From: Bacillus paralicheniformis
GTDB taxonomy: Bacteria; Bacillota; Bacilli; Bacillales; Bacillaceae
DNA: 64,000 nucleotides
NCBI RefSeq assembly: GCF_001042485.2
Contig: NZ_LBMN02000001.1
Coordinates: 1 to 64,000 of the forward strand
Direction: 5' to 3'
The position numbers and the translations under genes are program-made. Positions 1-6,815 of the stretch are shown one piece after another (positions within the stretch are counted from its first letter, which is position 1; every line of letters starts with the position of its first letter). Below the pieces are notes generated by a model that was not told the DNA's origin, did no database searches, and was given only the letters and a program-made list of their open reading frames with translations.

Positions 1-119
1 TTGTGGCTGCCGGACGGATCACGCCGGAACAATACGAAGAAATTACCGGAGATCCTTACGATCCTGATTCGCCGCCAAGCGAAGACGAGAACGTTACTAA
101 TAGCGAACAGGAGGCGTAG
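1..119 (+). CDS. XkdX-like phage protein, C-terminal part (partial)
   Basis: The reading frame with codons starting at position 3 is open from the window edge to TAG at 117-119 and encodes a short acidic tail containing GRITPEQYEEITGDPYD. That segment resembles the C-terminus of the small XkdX family proteins, which lie just before the holin and amidase genes of PBSX-like prophages. Here too the next genes are a holin and an amidase. The start lies outside the window. The family call is recognition of a short motif plus position, so it is moderate. Confidence 0.6.
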   Translation, partial: VAAGRITPEQYEEITGDPYDPDSPPSEDENVTNSEQEA

Positions 120-122
120 TCA

Positions 123-326
123 TTGGGCGAGCTGGACGTAATCAAATACTTTTTAACGCAAGGGCCGTTCGCGGTCCTTTTTACGTGGCTGCTGATTTAC
201 GTAATGAAATCGAATCGTGAACGTGAATCGCGGCTACAGGATCTACTCGATAAATTCAGCGATAAGTACGATGTCATTATCGATAAGCTCGATAGACTCG
301 AAGAGAAATTTCGCGGAAGAGAATAA
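123..326 (+). CDS. BhlA/UviB-type holin-like protein
   Basis: This 67-residue protein has one N-terminal membrane segment (about residues 12-29, FAVLFTWLLIYVM) followed by a charged, probably coiled-coil tail. That is the architecture of the BhlA/UviB holin-like family, which helps phage endolysins reach the wall. The start is TTG at 123, behind AGGAGG at the end of the preceding gene. It sits directly upstream of the amidase gene in a lysis cassette. Family known, function inferred. Confidence 0.8.
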   Translation: MGELDVIKYFLTQGPFAVLFTWLLIYVMKSNRERESRLQDLLDKFSDKYDVIIDKLDRLEEKFRGRE

Positions 327-395
327 CGCGCCCGTTCGGTGAGAGTCCGGCGGGCTATTTATATGCGCAAAATTAACGAAAAGGGAGACGATTAA

Positions 396-1376
396 ATGGC
401 GATTTCAGTTAAGAAAAACCTCGTCGCGTCAAGCAAGTATTCCGTTAAGTGTCCGTATTCAATGGATGCAAAGTATATCACGTTTCACAATACGGCGAAC
501 GACGCTTCAGCAGCGAATGAGATTGCGTACATGATCCGTAATAACAACCAAGTATCGTACCACTTTGCGGTAGACGATAAAGAGGTCGTTCAGGGGCTTC
601 CGACTAACCGGAACGCATGGCATTGCGGAGACGGAAACGGACCAGGCAACCGTTCGTCTATCGGTGTCGAAGTTTGCTATTCGAAGTCAGGTGGCGCTAA
701 GTATAAAGCGGCTGAAAAACTTGCGATTAAATTCATCGCTCAGCTATTAAAAGAGCGCGGTTGGGGCGTTGATCGCGTTAAAAAACACCAGGATTGGAGC
801 GGAAAATACTGCCCGCACCGTGTACTCGATGAGGGACGTTGGGATGCGGTGAAAGCGGCTATCGCTGCGGAATTGAAAGCTCTCGGCGGTCAAGCGTCTA
901 AACCATCCGGCACGACTTATACCGTTAAGAAAGGCGACACACTTTCCGCTATTGCTAAAGCGAATGGAGTAAGCGTGGCGAATCTTCAGAGCTGGAACAA
1001 CATCAAAGATCCGAATAAAATTTCCGTTGGACAGGTGCTGAAGCTTAAAGGGGCGTCTAAACCGGCTGCGGCTCCGAAGCCATCCGGATCTTCTAAAAAG
1101 ACGTTCACGCTGCCGGGCGGAGTTCTTAAAGTAACGAGCCCACTGACGAAAGGGGCGAAGGTAACGCAAGTACAGGACGCACTTGCTTCCGTTTACTTCT
1201 ACCCGGACAAAGGCGCCAAGAATAACGGAATCGACGGCTATTACGGTCCGAAAACGGCGAACGCAGTCAAACGGTTCCAGTCGATGTATGGATTGAGCCC
1301 GGACGGAATTTACGGACCTAATACGAAAGCTAAACTCGCTGCTGCGCTGAAAAAAGCCGGCTATTCCGTAAACTAA
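396..1376 (+). CDS. N-acetylmuramoyl-L-alanine amidase (phage endolysin)
   Basis: This is a 326-residue endolysin that should cut the bond between N-acetylmuramate and L-alanine in peptidoglycan. The N-terminal Amidase_2 domain spans about residues 20-150, with probable zinc ligands H31 (TFHNTAN), H131 (KKHQDW) and C139 (KYCPHR). A LysM repeat follows at about 174-216 ([19 protein letters not shown]). A C-terminal peptidoglycan-binding helical repeat lies at about 250-320 ([18 protein letters not shown]). There is no signal peptide, as expected for a holin-dependent enzyme. ATG 396 follows AAAGGGAGA. The domain order matches XlyA/CwlA-like Bacillus prophage lysins. Confidence 0.93.
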   Translation: MAISVKKNLVASSKYSVKCPYSMDAKYITFHNTANDASAANEIAYMIRNNNQVSYHFAVDDKEVVQGLPTNRNAWHCGDGNGPGNRSSIGVEVCYSKSGGAKYKAAEKLAIKFIAQLLKERGWGVDRVKKHQDWSGKYCPHRVLDEGRWDAVKAAIAAELKALGGQASKPSGTTYTVKKGDTLSAIAKANGVSVANLQSWNNIKDPNKISVGQVLKLKGASKPAAAPKPSGSSKKTFTLPGGVLKVTSPLTKGAKVTQVQDALASVYFYPDKGAKNNGIDGYYGPKTANAVKRFQSMYGLSPDGIYGPNTKAKLAAALKKAGYSVN

Positions 1377-1396
1377 TCGAAAAGGGAGACGATATT

Positions 1397-1627
1397 ATGA
1401 ACGTAAAGACAATCGAAAAAATTAGCGCAGGCACAATCGCTCGATTCGTGCTTCTTGCGCTTGCACTCGTTAACCAGACGCTTACGATGACGGGTCACAG
1501 TCCGATTCCGGTCGATGAGGAAGGCGTGCAGCAATTTATTTCGCTCGCATTTACCGGAGCAACTTCGCTATGGGCGTACTGGAAAAATAACGACGTGACG
1601 AAGAAAGCGCGGACAAAAGGTGAATAG
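1397..1627 (+). CDS. phage holin, phiLC3-like family
   Basis: This 76-residue protein has two hydrophobic stretches (about 15-32 and 48-62) and a basic C-terminus (KKARTKG), typical of phiLC3-type holins. The conserved start INxKTIxRxxxxxLALxNQ is recognisable as VKTIEKISAGTIARFVLLALALVNQ-like. It lies 20 bp after the amidase gene with a GGGAGA ribosome site. It probably forms the membrane lesion that releases the amidase. The gene order holin-amidase-holin is usual in Bacillus prophages. Confidence 0.85.
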   Translation: MNVKTIEKISAGTIARFVLLALALVNQTLTMTGHSPIPVDEEGVQQFISLAFTGATSLWAYWKNNDVTKKARTKGE

Positions 1628-1730
1628 ATAACTTGTCAGTATAAACTTATATCTTTTTTATCATGAATGTATAAATTAAGGCATAAAATACCGAGAATAG
1701 GGAAAAGTCCACTTAGAAGTGTGAAAAATC

Positions 1731-1797
1731 TTGTTTTGGCGATCTGTTTGCATTACAATTATTGTATACTTATCGGATGCATAACATGATCGCCAAA
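1731..1797 (+). promoter_or_regulatory. promoter with nested palindromes upstream of the toxin pair
   Basis: A sigma-A type promoter is visible: TTGTTT (1731-1736), 17-bp spacer, TACAAT (1754-1759). The -10 lies inside the palindrome TACAATTATTGTA (1754-1766). A second dyad, TTTGGCGATC (1735-1744) and GATCGCCAAA (1788-1797), brackets the core promoter. Such an arrangement suits autorepression by the products of the next two genes; that is inference. Confidence 0.55.
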
Positions 1798-1853
1798 TTT
1801 TATACGTTTGGTGGTGATAGTTGATGTACGATAAAAAGAAGGAGGATGACGAC

Positions 1854-2036
1854 ATGGCAATAACAGAGTCACGCCTTAAAAGTAAACTTCAAGATTTAAG
1901 AAGTAAAGCGTTGAAGAGAAGATATAGTGGGGAGTATCGAACAGAACTAAATGCGGACCAAAAACGAATTCTTGAAGAAAATCATAAGGATTTGGAATAT
2001 GAGCAATACAAGGCAATTGACACCACAGAGGATTGA
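1854..2036 (+). CDS. small charged protein, possible antitoxin partner
   Basis: This 60-residue, highly charged protein (AITESRLKSKLQDLRSKALKR at the start, acidic end) lies 9 bp upstream of a PemK/MazF-type gene. ATG 1854 is chosen because GGAGGATGAC sits just ahead of it; an upstream in-frame ATG at 1821 has no comparable SD. No family was recognised. Its size, charge and position fit the antitoxin of a type II pair, but the sequence does not prove this. It could instead be a phage regulator. The promoter at 1731-1759 would serve both genes. Confidence 0.6.
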   Translation: MAITESRLKSKLQDLRSKALKRRYSGEYRTELNADQKRILEENHKDLEYEQYKAIDTTED

Positions 2037-2045
2037 TCTCCAAGG

Positions 2046-2441
2046 ATGACGATACTTCAGCGAGGAGAAATCTACTACATCAACTTCCCATATACCTTCG
2101 ATCCTAATTACCCGAACGGCAAACCCAAGTTTGTTCTAGTGTTACAAGAAGGTGAGTACTTTAAAGAGTATGATACAGTGACTGTACTACTTATAACTAG
2201 CGATTCTAGCGCTGAGTATTACGACACAAACGTAACAATTGAGCTTGGGACGACACAATTGAAAGAGAAATCTTATATCTTATGTTCTCAGCCTTACACT
2301 ATAAGAAAAAGTCTTTTTACGGCTAAAGGCGTTTGGTCCGCTGGTCAATTACGCCCTGAAATAATGGACGAGGTTGACGAGGCACTTTATTTAGGTTTGT
2401 GCATGGGGCAACAGCACGAAGATGGCATTAGCCACGTTTAA
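2046..2441 (+). CDS. PemK/MazF-family toxin-like protein
   Basis: This 131-residue protein starts with RGEIYYINFPY, the usual opening of the PemK/MazF fold (RGdvy.vdF). It continues with GKPKFVLVLQEGE where the family normally has a K-x-R-P-vlvl strand. Later blocks VLLITSDSS and LCSQPYTIRKSLF fit the remaining beta strands. Known members are ribosome-independent mRNA endoribonucleases. The canonical R-P pair is replaced by K-F, so activity may differ. The SD is weak (AAGG directly ahead of ATG 2046), suggesting translation coupled to the upstream gene. It sits between lysis genes and the prophage end, typical of lysogeny cargo. Confidence 0.72.
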   Translation: MTILQRGEIYYINFPYTFDPNYPNGKPKFVLVLQEGEYFKEYDTVTVLLITSDSSAEYYDTNVTIELGTTQLKEKSYILCSQPYTIRKSLFTAKGVWSAGQLRPEIMDEVDEALYLGLCMGQQHEDGISHV

Positions 2442-2468
2442 GACGTGGTCTTCTATTCGCGATCAGAC

Positions 2469-2502
2469 GAAGACTGTCGAAACCGATCGACGGTCTTTTT
2501 TT
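2469..2502 (+). terminator. terminator after the toxin-like gene
   Basis: A hairpin with arms around AGACTGTCG and CGACGGTCT is followed by a run of seven T. It closes the short toxin-pair transcript. Confidence 0.75.
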
Positions 2503-2595
2503 GTGGTTGCGAAACGTGAAAGAACGACTAAGTAAGCGGAACTTTTGGCGGGTGCCTGCGTATACAGTCGTAGGTGCTCGTATACATAAACTGGT

Positions 2596-2625
2596 TTGCG
2601 GTTAAAGCTTCCGGTATCGTATAAT
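2596..2625 (+). promoter_or_regulatory. promoter of the membrane protein at 2649
   Basis: TTGCGG (2596-2601), 18-bp spacer, TATAAT (2620-2625). The gene start lies 24 bp beyond, so the unit is transcribed on its own. CGTATACA occurs twice just upstream (about 2551 and 2579), a possible operator repeat. Confidence 0.6.
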
Positions 2626-2648
2626 TTTACCTGTGAGGAGGGGGACAA

Positions 2649-3416
2649 TTGAAAGAAACGCCGTTTTATAAGTCAAACTGGTTTACTATTCTTATGCTGA
2701 TTGTGTTTTTTCCTGTGGGTTTAATTTTAATGTGGGCTAATAAAAAATGGACAGTAACCGCACGAATTGTCGTGAGTATCGTTATTGTGGTATTAGCAAT
2801 TGTTGGGTACTCGACGCGAGATAGTCAAACAGGAAACGTTGCCGCAAGCAGTGACAGCGCGGTGAAAGAGGAGGAAAATGGTTCCTCAAATAGTAAACAA
2901 GAATCTAAAAAGAATGTAGAAAAAGATGAGAAAGAGAAGGATAGGAAAGAGAAGAGCAACGGTGACTCGGAAACTAAAAAGGATCCCGATAAACTGAGCA
3001 AAGAGAGCTTGGTTAAAGATATACAAAAGCTTGTCGGCAAGAAAGCGGGAGACAAGCAAAAAGTAGCTAAAGTCGACTTAATCAGTACCGCAGACGATGA
3101 TAACCAACCTAAAAAAACTGTAAATATAACTTTAAATGGTTCAGATAATCTAACTTCTAAAATGATTAAGCAAGGAATGTTCATGGACGCCGAGAAGATC
3201 TTCCCAAAAGTTTTCGAAAACAAAGAAGTAGAGAGGGTAATCTTAATATGGAATTTTCCTTTAGTTGATGTTAAAGGGAACTCCAAATCAGAAAAAGTAT
3301 TATCTATTCAACTAGAACGAAAAACAAATGAGGAGATAAACTGGGAAAACTTCGATAGAAATAATTTCGCGCTTGTCTCGGATTCCTATTATGAGCATCC
3401 TGTTTTAAATAAATAG
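2649..3416 (+). CDS. prophage membrane protein with charged linker, unknown function
   Basis: This 255-residue protein has two N-terminal membrane segments (about 11-29 and 36-54). A very polar Lys/Glu/Ser linker follows (about 65-120, with EKDEKEKDRKEK), then a C-terminal soluble domain of about 130 residues. The TTG start at 2649 follows GAGGAGGGGG. It has its own promoter and terminator, like a prophage moron. I do not recognise the C-terminal domain. The layout suggests a membrane-anchored domain displayed away from the bilayer on a flexible stalk. AT-richness rises here relative to the lysis genes. Confidence 0.7.
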   Translation: MKETPFYKSNWFTILMLIVFFPVGLILMWANKKWTVTARIVVSIVIVVLAIVGYSTRDSQTGNVAASSDSAVKEEENGSSNSKQESKKNVEKDEKEKDRKEKSNGDSETKKDPDKLSKESLVKDIQKLVGKKAGDKQKVAKVDLISTADDDNQPKKTVNITLNGSDNLTSKMIKQGMFMDAEKIFPKVFENKEVERVILIWNFPLVDVKGNSKSEKVLSIQLERKTNEEINWENFDRNNFALVSDSYYEHPVLNK

Positions 3417-3429
3417 AATGTCGACCGTT

Positions 3430-3460
3430 CCCCGACTTTAACTAGTTGGGGTTCTTTTTT
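3430..3460 (+). terminator. terminator after the prophage membrane protein
   Basis: CCCC-ACT and AGT-GGGG arms enclose a short loop, followed by TTCTTTTTTT. Confidence 0.7.
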
Positions 3461-3463
3461 TAT

Positions 3464-3670
3464 TTAATCACGCACCTCAAATAGTTCATTCATGTCTATG
3501 ATATCCAGCGCTTTCATAATCTTAGCGATGTGTTCACGATTAATTGTAGTTCGTTGATTGCCTCTAATTTCGCTTATTCTGTTTTCACTCACTCCTGATT
3601 TCTCTGCTAATACTTTCCCACTCCATCCACGCTCTCGTAGAATCTCGTCAAGTTTAACATGAAGTTGCAA
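3464..3670 (-). CDS. small XRE/Cro-type helix-turn-helix regulator
   Basis: This is a 68-residue HTH protein: KLDEILRERGWSGKVLAEKS followed by GVSENRISEIRGN, a textbook Cro/C1 HTH with recognition helix near residues 24-40. I place the start at TTG 3670 because GGAGGCGATG precedes it; longer in-frame starts lack an SD. It is divergent from the wHTH gene at 3802, and the shared intergenic region carries an 11-bp inverted repeat. Probably a local repressor of that divergent promoter, not the main phage repressor, since it lies at the lysis end of the prophage. Confidence 0.82.
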   Translation of the reverse strand: MQLHVKLDEILRERGWSGKVLAEKSGVSENRISEIRGNQRTTINREHIAKIMKALDIIDMNELFEVRD

Positions 3671-3737
3671 ATTACATCGCCTCCATCTGCTAATAATCTT
3701 ATTATAACGATATATGTACATCGAGTAAATAAGAATG

Positions 3738-3790
3738 TTGACATAACGTGATAAAACTATTTATACTCTTTATAACGACATCACGTTATG
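3738..3790 (+). promoter_or_regulatory. promoter and operator dyad between the divergent HTH genes
   Basis: Promoter TTGACA (3738-3743), 17-bp spacer, TTATAC (3761-3766) reads toward 3802. A perfect 11-bp inverted repeat overlaps it: CATAACGTGAT (3742-3752) and ATCACGTTATG (3780-3790). TATAACGA also occurs at about 3703 and 3771. This fits repression by the XRE protein encoded divergently; the pairing is inference. Confidence 0.65.
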
Positions 3791-3801
3791 GAGTGATAAA
3801 T

Positions 3802-4605
3802 ATGCATTACTTAGCGGAACACCAAACGTTCGACTCGACGGCCGAACTCAACACGGCAGTCTACGAACACATCAAGCGCAATACATACGAATTAAACGAC
3901 ACGGACCGGCTGACGCTGAAGACGATCGCTCGCTATGCGGTCAAGTTCGCCGGCGCAGCGCATCTCAAAGCGGAGACACTCGCGGACCTCATCGGTAAGT
4001 CCGTCAAGACTGCGCGTCGTGCCGTCAACAAACTCGCATCACTTTCGATCGTCCAGAAGGTCGCTACGACGCGGAAGATAAACGGAGGCAAAGGCGCGAA
4101 CATTATCGTGATTCTGCCGGTCGGAAGCGGAGAAGAAACCGCGGATGTCCAGTCGACAATGTCCAATCGCGGACAAGCCGAGAAGCCAACGGAGCCAACG
4201 GATGAAGCGCCTAAAACTGCGAATGAACCATCGCATTCTATTAATCTTTCAAAAAATCACGTAATAGATACGGTCCCGGCCTGCGGTCTTAAAAACGCGT
4301 TACCAAGCGAAGTCTATTCCGCAATGGCGCGCTACTTCGACGCAGACGAAATTTATAAATACTACGGAATCTTACTGCGAGCTAAAGCATGCGTAGATCC
4401 GACGCTAATACTCGAAGAACATCCGCAACCATTCGTTGAAGCGTGGCATGCAGCGATTCTCAAACGAAAACAACGGAGAATTAGACGCTTTGACGACTAC
4501 CTATACGCTAGCTTCCGTCAAGCCGCATGGACGGTAAAAGCCCGTGAAAATCGTGTGAAAAACGTTGGGCTACTGGCGGAGTTCGAATCGTTCCTTGAGT
4601 CGTGA
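3802..4605 (+). CDS. winged-helix DNA-binding prophage protein
   Basis: This 267-residue protein has an N-terminal winged-helix region (about residues 25-115) with LADLIGKSVKTARRAVNKLA as the recognition segment and a Lys/Gly-rich wing. A low-complexity Pro/Glu/Thr linker (about 125-150) and a C-terminal helical domain rich in Arg follow. ATG 3802 is chosen from GGAGTGATAAAT ahead of it; an upstream start at 3748 would lie inside the promoter. The fold resembles phage replication-initiator or regulator proteins, but I cannot name a function. It is the last gene before the attachment site. Confidence 0.72.
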   Translation: MHYLAEHQTFDSTAELNTAVYEHIKRNTYELNDTDRLTLKTIARYAVKFAGAAHLKAETLADLIGKSVKTARRAVNKLASLSIVQKVATTRKINGGKGANIIVILPVGSGEETADVQSTMSNRGQAEKPTEPTDEAPKTANEPSHSINLSKNHVIDTVPACGLKNALPSEVYSAMARYFDADEIYKYYGILLRAKACVDPTLILEEHPQPFVEAWHAAILKRKQRRIRRFDDYLYASFRQAAWTVKARENRVKNVGLLAEFESFLES

Positions 4606-4614
4606 GCGTGTTTG

Positions 4615-4635
4615 ATTGTCGCACGGTGCGACAAT
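4615..4635. repeat. 21-bp near-perfect palindrome next to attR
   Basis: ATTGTCGCAC and GTGCGACAAT are perfect inverted arms around a single central base, immediately after the last prophage gene and about 200 bp before the att core. It may bind a recombination or regulatory protein, or end the upstream transcript as a hairpin without a T-run. Confidence 0.55.
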
Positions 4636-4663
4636 TGCCGGGAGATGCAGATTGTAAAAGGCG

Positions 4664-4693
4664 TTGACATACCGTTTAATATCGTTGTATAAT
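4664..4693 (+). promoter_or_regulatory. strong outward promoter facing the attachment site
   Basis: TTGACA (4664-4669), 18-bp spacer, TATAAT (4688-4693): perfect consensus hexamers. No ORF follows before the tRNA remnant and terminator at 4853-4887. In a circularised phage it would read across attP into whatever lies at the left end, commonly the integrase gene. Confidence 0.6.
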
Positions 4694-4818
4694 CGCACAA
4701 GAGGGTCTCGATTTCGTGTCCGTAAAATGTCGGACCGTTATCGAAAATAAGTGTGCGTAAGGCTTTCGTAAGTAAATACGAACAGAATTTCGTAATAGGT
4801 TTCCGGTACCACGTCTGC

Positions 4819-4844
4819 CGGGGGTTCGAATCCCTCCGAGCGCG
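4819..4844. other. 3' tRNA remnant, probable prophage attR core
   Basis: The segment contains a tRNA T-arm (GGGTTCGAATCCC) and a 3' acceptor strand CCGAGCGCG, but no tRNA 5' half, D-arm or anticodon arm lies upstream. A tRNA-style terminator follows at 4853. This is the usual signature of phage integration into a tRNA 3' end, leaving the duplicated tail at attR. The acceptor sequence suggests tRNA-Arg. The intact gene and attL should be upstream of the window. Confidence 0.75.
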
Positions 4845-4852
4845 TTTTCAAG

Positions 4853-4887
4853 ACAAGGGTTTGGCATTAGCCGCCCTTGTTTTTTTT
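4853..4887 (+). terminator. terminator behind the tRNA remnant
   Basis: ACAAGGG (4853-4859) pairs with CCCTTGT (4874-4880), followed by eight T. It is probably the original terminator of the target tRNA gene. Confidence 0.8.
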
Positions 4888-4971
4888 GTGCACTTTTAGT
4901 CGTATTTGACTCCCCGGAAGCATATATCAATTGGGGTTACTCGTGATGACTAGACGAAGGGGCGGGGTTAA

Positions 4972-5124
4972 ATGGACAAAAAACACAATTATTTTATACC
5001 GTCAGGACTGTTGATTGGATTAGGCATCGGGATAGTATTCGACCATCCGGCACCGGGGCTTTTGATCGGCCTCGGGGCGGGGATTTTGTTGTCTGCTGTT
5101 GTGCCGAAACGAAACGGAAAGTGA
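4972..5124 (+). CDS. 50-residue hydrophobic membrane protein
   Basis: An ORF of 50 codons (ATG 4972, TGA 5122-5124) has GAAGGGGCGGGG ahead of it. The product is MDKKHNYF followed by two glycine-rich hydrophobic stretches, GLLIGLGIGIVF and GLLIGLGAGILL, the second a near repeat of the first, and a basic end (PKRNGK). It looks like a two-helix hairpin membrane protein of the host flank, just outside attR. No function recognised. Confidence 0.6.
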   Translation: MDKKHNYFIPSGLLIGLGIGIVFDHPAPGLLIGLGAGILLSAVVPKRNGK

Positions 5125-5152
5125 GCTGGAAGGCTCGCTTTTTTGCGCTTTT

Positions 5153-5188
5153 ACAACAACGGGCGGCCGCTTGGCCGCCCGTTGTTGT
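5153..5188. terminator. 16-bp perfect hairpin abutting levB
   Basis: Arms 5153-5168 and 5173-5188 are perfectly complementary, with loop GCTT; the core is GGGCGGCC/GGCCGCCC. It touches the levB stop codon. No long T-run exists on either strand, so it may act as an RNA-end stabiliser or a weak convergent terminator for levB and the small ORF at 4972. Confidence 0.6.
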
Positions 5189-6736
5189 TTAATCGTGGAT
5201 TGAACGCATATGTTTGATCTTTAGATTTTCAAAGACGGCCGTTCCATTTTCGGTAAAGAGCGTGATACCCGTATCATTCAGGTCTGGAAATGCAAGGTTT
5301 GAGTGCGTCGTTTCGCCGTCATCAATAAACGCTTCGACAGTGTTTTGATCTACGATGATTGTGAAATGCACCCGCTTTTTTTCCGGATCAAACGGTGCTT
5401 TGCTTTCCAAATAGGTGCGGGTGCTGTCAGGCTGTCCCGTAAATCCTCTGTTCACAAAAGAATAACCGCCTTCAGCCGAAATTCCTACATCGATATGGCG
5501 TTTTCGATCCGCGGATTCTCTTAGCCTGAATCCCGCGTTTTTAAGATCGGCCCACGAGATATCCGCCTCAAGCTGATAGGTATTTGCCTTAATCTGAAGC
5601 GTTTTTGATCCGTTTACTTCGATGCGCTCAAACTCATCTGTCGATTCGGTTAATTCATCCAATTGATCGATTGGATGAGAGGCAAGGCTGTATTGATTTC
5701 CGCCTTTATGTTTAAGCTGAATTTGCCGGACGATCGAATCGGTTCCGTTAAAGCCGTCTTTCCATGTCGGCGTCCGGTTTGCATAATCCCAGTTATTCAT
5801 CCACGCCAAAGCATAGCGTTTCTCGTACGAATCGTCTGTTTCGCCGTCCTCAAATGTCACGCCCGCATACCAGTCAAAGCCGTGATCAAGCCACTGAGGT
5901 TCCGCTTCGTCCGCGGTAAATTCGTTGCCGTTGAAGCTGCCTGTCCAGTATGCATAAGTATTCGGCTTGCCGGCACCTTTTCCATTTGCGCTTGCTCCGA
6001 GAACCCATTTATATGTTCCGTCATCCGCCCGCATTTTGAATAGATCCGGACATTCGATGATGCCGATATTTTCTGTTTGAAAACTACTTGTATAACGCCA
6101 TTCCTTCAGATTTTGTGATTCGTAAAAGCCGATTTTCGTTCCTTCAGCCAGCGCCATCACCCATTTATCATCCTCTTCATCCCAGATCACTTTCGGGTCT
6201 CTGAAATCGACGGTGTCCGGATTAGGCAATACCGGCTCTTCACCGTAAGGTTTAAATGTTTTTCCACCATTTTGGCTGTACCATAAAAATTGTTCTTCCT
6301 TCCCGTCATTGGCCGAAGGCTGCGTCATTATCGCCACGATCGCCCCTTTGCCGAAGCCGGCTGTGTTTTGTGAGTCGACAACGACAGAACCGGACCAAGG
6401 ATCGCCGTTTTTATTCGTATATTTCGGAATGGCAACCCCTTGATCCTGCCAGTGGACGAGATCATCTGACACCGCGTGGCGCCACTCTGTCCCATTGCCG
6501 TCCGGATAGTCCCGGTTATAGAGATAGTAGTAATGATATTTTCCATTGAAATAGACGGGCTTTTGAGGGTCGTTTTTCCACTTGTCAGGGGTTGTCAAAT
6601 GGAAAGCCGCGCGATATTCCGGTGTTTCCGGGGATTCTCCCTTTTTTTCTGTTTCCCGGTCTGAAACCAATATCATGATGAAGATTCCAAGACAAACAGT
6701 TAAAATGCTAATCCGCTTATATACTGTCTTCTTCAA
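5189..6736 (-). CDS. levB: endolevanase (GH32, levan-degrading)
   Basis: This 515-residue GH32 enzyme hydrolyses beta-2,6 fructan (levan) endo-wise, mainly to levanbiose. An N-terminal hydrophobic anchor or signal (about residues 7-22, ISILTVCLGIFIMILV) puts it outside the membrane. The three acidic blocks of the five-bladed propeller are visible: WKNDPQKP (nucleophile D), FRDPKV (transition-state stabiliser) and IECPDLF (acid/base E). TTG 6736 is preferred over ATG 6769, because GCGGGGAAT precedes it and the length then matches B. subtilis LevB. It lies downstream of sacB as in B. subtilis, so the polymer maker and cutter are co-transcribed. Confidence 0.93.
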   Translation of the reverse strand: MKKTVYKRISILTVCLGIFIMILVSDRETEKKGESPETPEYRAAFHLTTPDKWKNDPQKPVYFNGKYHYYYLYNRDYPDGNGTEWRHAVSDDLVHWQDQGVAIPKYTNKNGDPWSGSVVVDSQNTAGFGKGAIVAIMTQPSANDGKEEQFLWYSQNGGKTFKPYGEEPVLPNPDTVDFRDPKVIWDEEDDKWVMALAEGTKIGFYESQNLKEWRYTSSFQTENIGIIECPDLFKMRADDGTYKWVLGASANGKGAGKPNTYAYWTGSFNGNEFTADEAEPQWLDHGFDWYAGVTFEDGETDDSYEKRYALAWMNNWDYANRTPTWKDGFNGTDSIVRQIQLKHKGGNQYSLASHPIDQLDELTESTDEFERIEVNGSKTLQIKANTYQLEADISWADLKNAGFRLRESADRKRHIDVGISAEGGYSFVNRGFTGQPDSTRTYLESKAPFDPEKKRVHFTIIVDQNTVEAFIDDGETTHSNLAFPDLNDTGITLFTENGTAVFENLKIKHMRSIHD

Positions 6737-6768
6737 GAAAATTCCCCGCTTTATTCTAAGATGACACA

Positions 6769-6806
6769 CGAAAGAAAATGCCGATGTTCACCGGCATTTT
6801 CTTTCG
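6769..6806 (-). terminator. hairpin between sacB and levB
   Basis: A 15-bp perfect stem (6769-6783 with 6792-6806) with U/A-rich distal pairs and loop of eight. Partial termination here would make levB less abundant than sacB mRNA. Confidence 0.6.
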
Positions 6807-6815
6807 TTCGTTTTA

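Noticed and set aside
747..1169. 140-codon minus-strand frame inside the amidase gene
   Set aside because: Antisense shadow of a strongly supported endolysin; no SD and no recognisable domain.
2825..3286. 153-codon minus-strand frame opposite the prophage membrane protein
   Set aside because: Ser/Leu/Phe-rich complement of a Lys/Glu-rich linker; typical shadow frame.
4700..4844. Complete tRNA gene
   Set aside because: Only the T-arm and 3' acceptor strand are present; the D-arm, anticodon arm and 5' acceptor strand cannot be found upstream.
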